Source: Clostridiales bacterium (lineage in GTDB: Bacteria; Bacillota; Clostridia; Christensenellales; JAISNN01). From it: a stretch of DNA of 12,615 nt. How positions within the stretch are numbered: position 1 is the first letter of the stretch; every line of letters starts with the position of its first letter. The translations under genes and the position numbers were made by a program. Of the stretch, positions 12,592-12,615 are shown in pieces. Location: NCBI GenBank assembly GCA_031273965.1, contig JAISQX010000028.1, forward strand, positions 1 to 12,615, read 5' to 3'. The notes under the pieces were generated by a model. It was not told the origin of the DNA and made no database searches. It saw nothing but the letters and a program-made list of their open reading frames with translations.

Positions 12592-12615
12592 AGTTTCATT
12601 CCTCCAAAAGATAAT
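12496..12615 (-). repeat. Duplicated leader DNA, copy A (may continue past window edge)
   Basis: This is the partner of 10949-11068: 112 of 120 bases identical. The match is still perfect at the last base of the window, so the repeat probably extends upstream, perhaps into the leader hairpins or promoter. Confidence 0.95.

Overview
The window is probably chromosomal DNA of a member of the Bacillota, most likely a Clostridia-like lineage. The evidence is the L7Ae-like gene in front of rpsL (the Bacillota arrangement of the str operon), strong AGGAGG-type ribosome binding sites, and a double-glycine peptide export locus. A finer assignment is not possible from the sequence alone. There are no tRNA, rRNA, CRISPR or transposase genes.

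Region 1 (1-3400, minus strand) is a str-type ribosomal operon. In transcription order it holds a K-turn-binding L7Ae/YbxF-like protein, rpsL (S12), rpsG (S7) and fusA (EF-G, whose C-terminus lies beyond base 1). rpoB/rpoC are not directly upstream. The operon has its own near-consensus promoter at 3372-3400 with A/T tracts behind it. S12 carries Arg at position 88, where Lys is usual; K88R is a classical streptomycin-resistance substitution.

Region 2 (3400-5670) contains purM (minus strand), a structured intergenic region with no certain gene, and a plus-strand 154-residue membrane protein of unknown function. That gene ends in a bidirectional terminator at 5617-5652.

Region 3 (5671-12615, all minus strand) is a double-glycine peptide (probable bacteriocin) locus. 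Two precursor genes encode nearly identical 32-residue leaders ending in GG, followed by unrelated, long, hydrophobic cores of 97 and 109 residues. Each precursor is followed directly by its own polytopic membrane protein, a candidate immunity protein. Downstream lie a GyrI-like protein, an HlyD-type adaptor and a C39-peptidase ABC transporter that should cleave after GG and export both peptides. Two relics show that the locus grew by cassette exchange. One is an exact 87-bp copy of the start of the GyrI-like gene behind the second precursor/membrane-protein pair. The other is a decayed small membrane-protein gene at 9624-9915. The leader DNA is duplicated (120 bp, 112 identical) while the cores are unrelated, which suggests a swappable-cargo system. 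More cassettes may lie beyond 12615.
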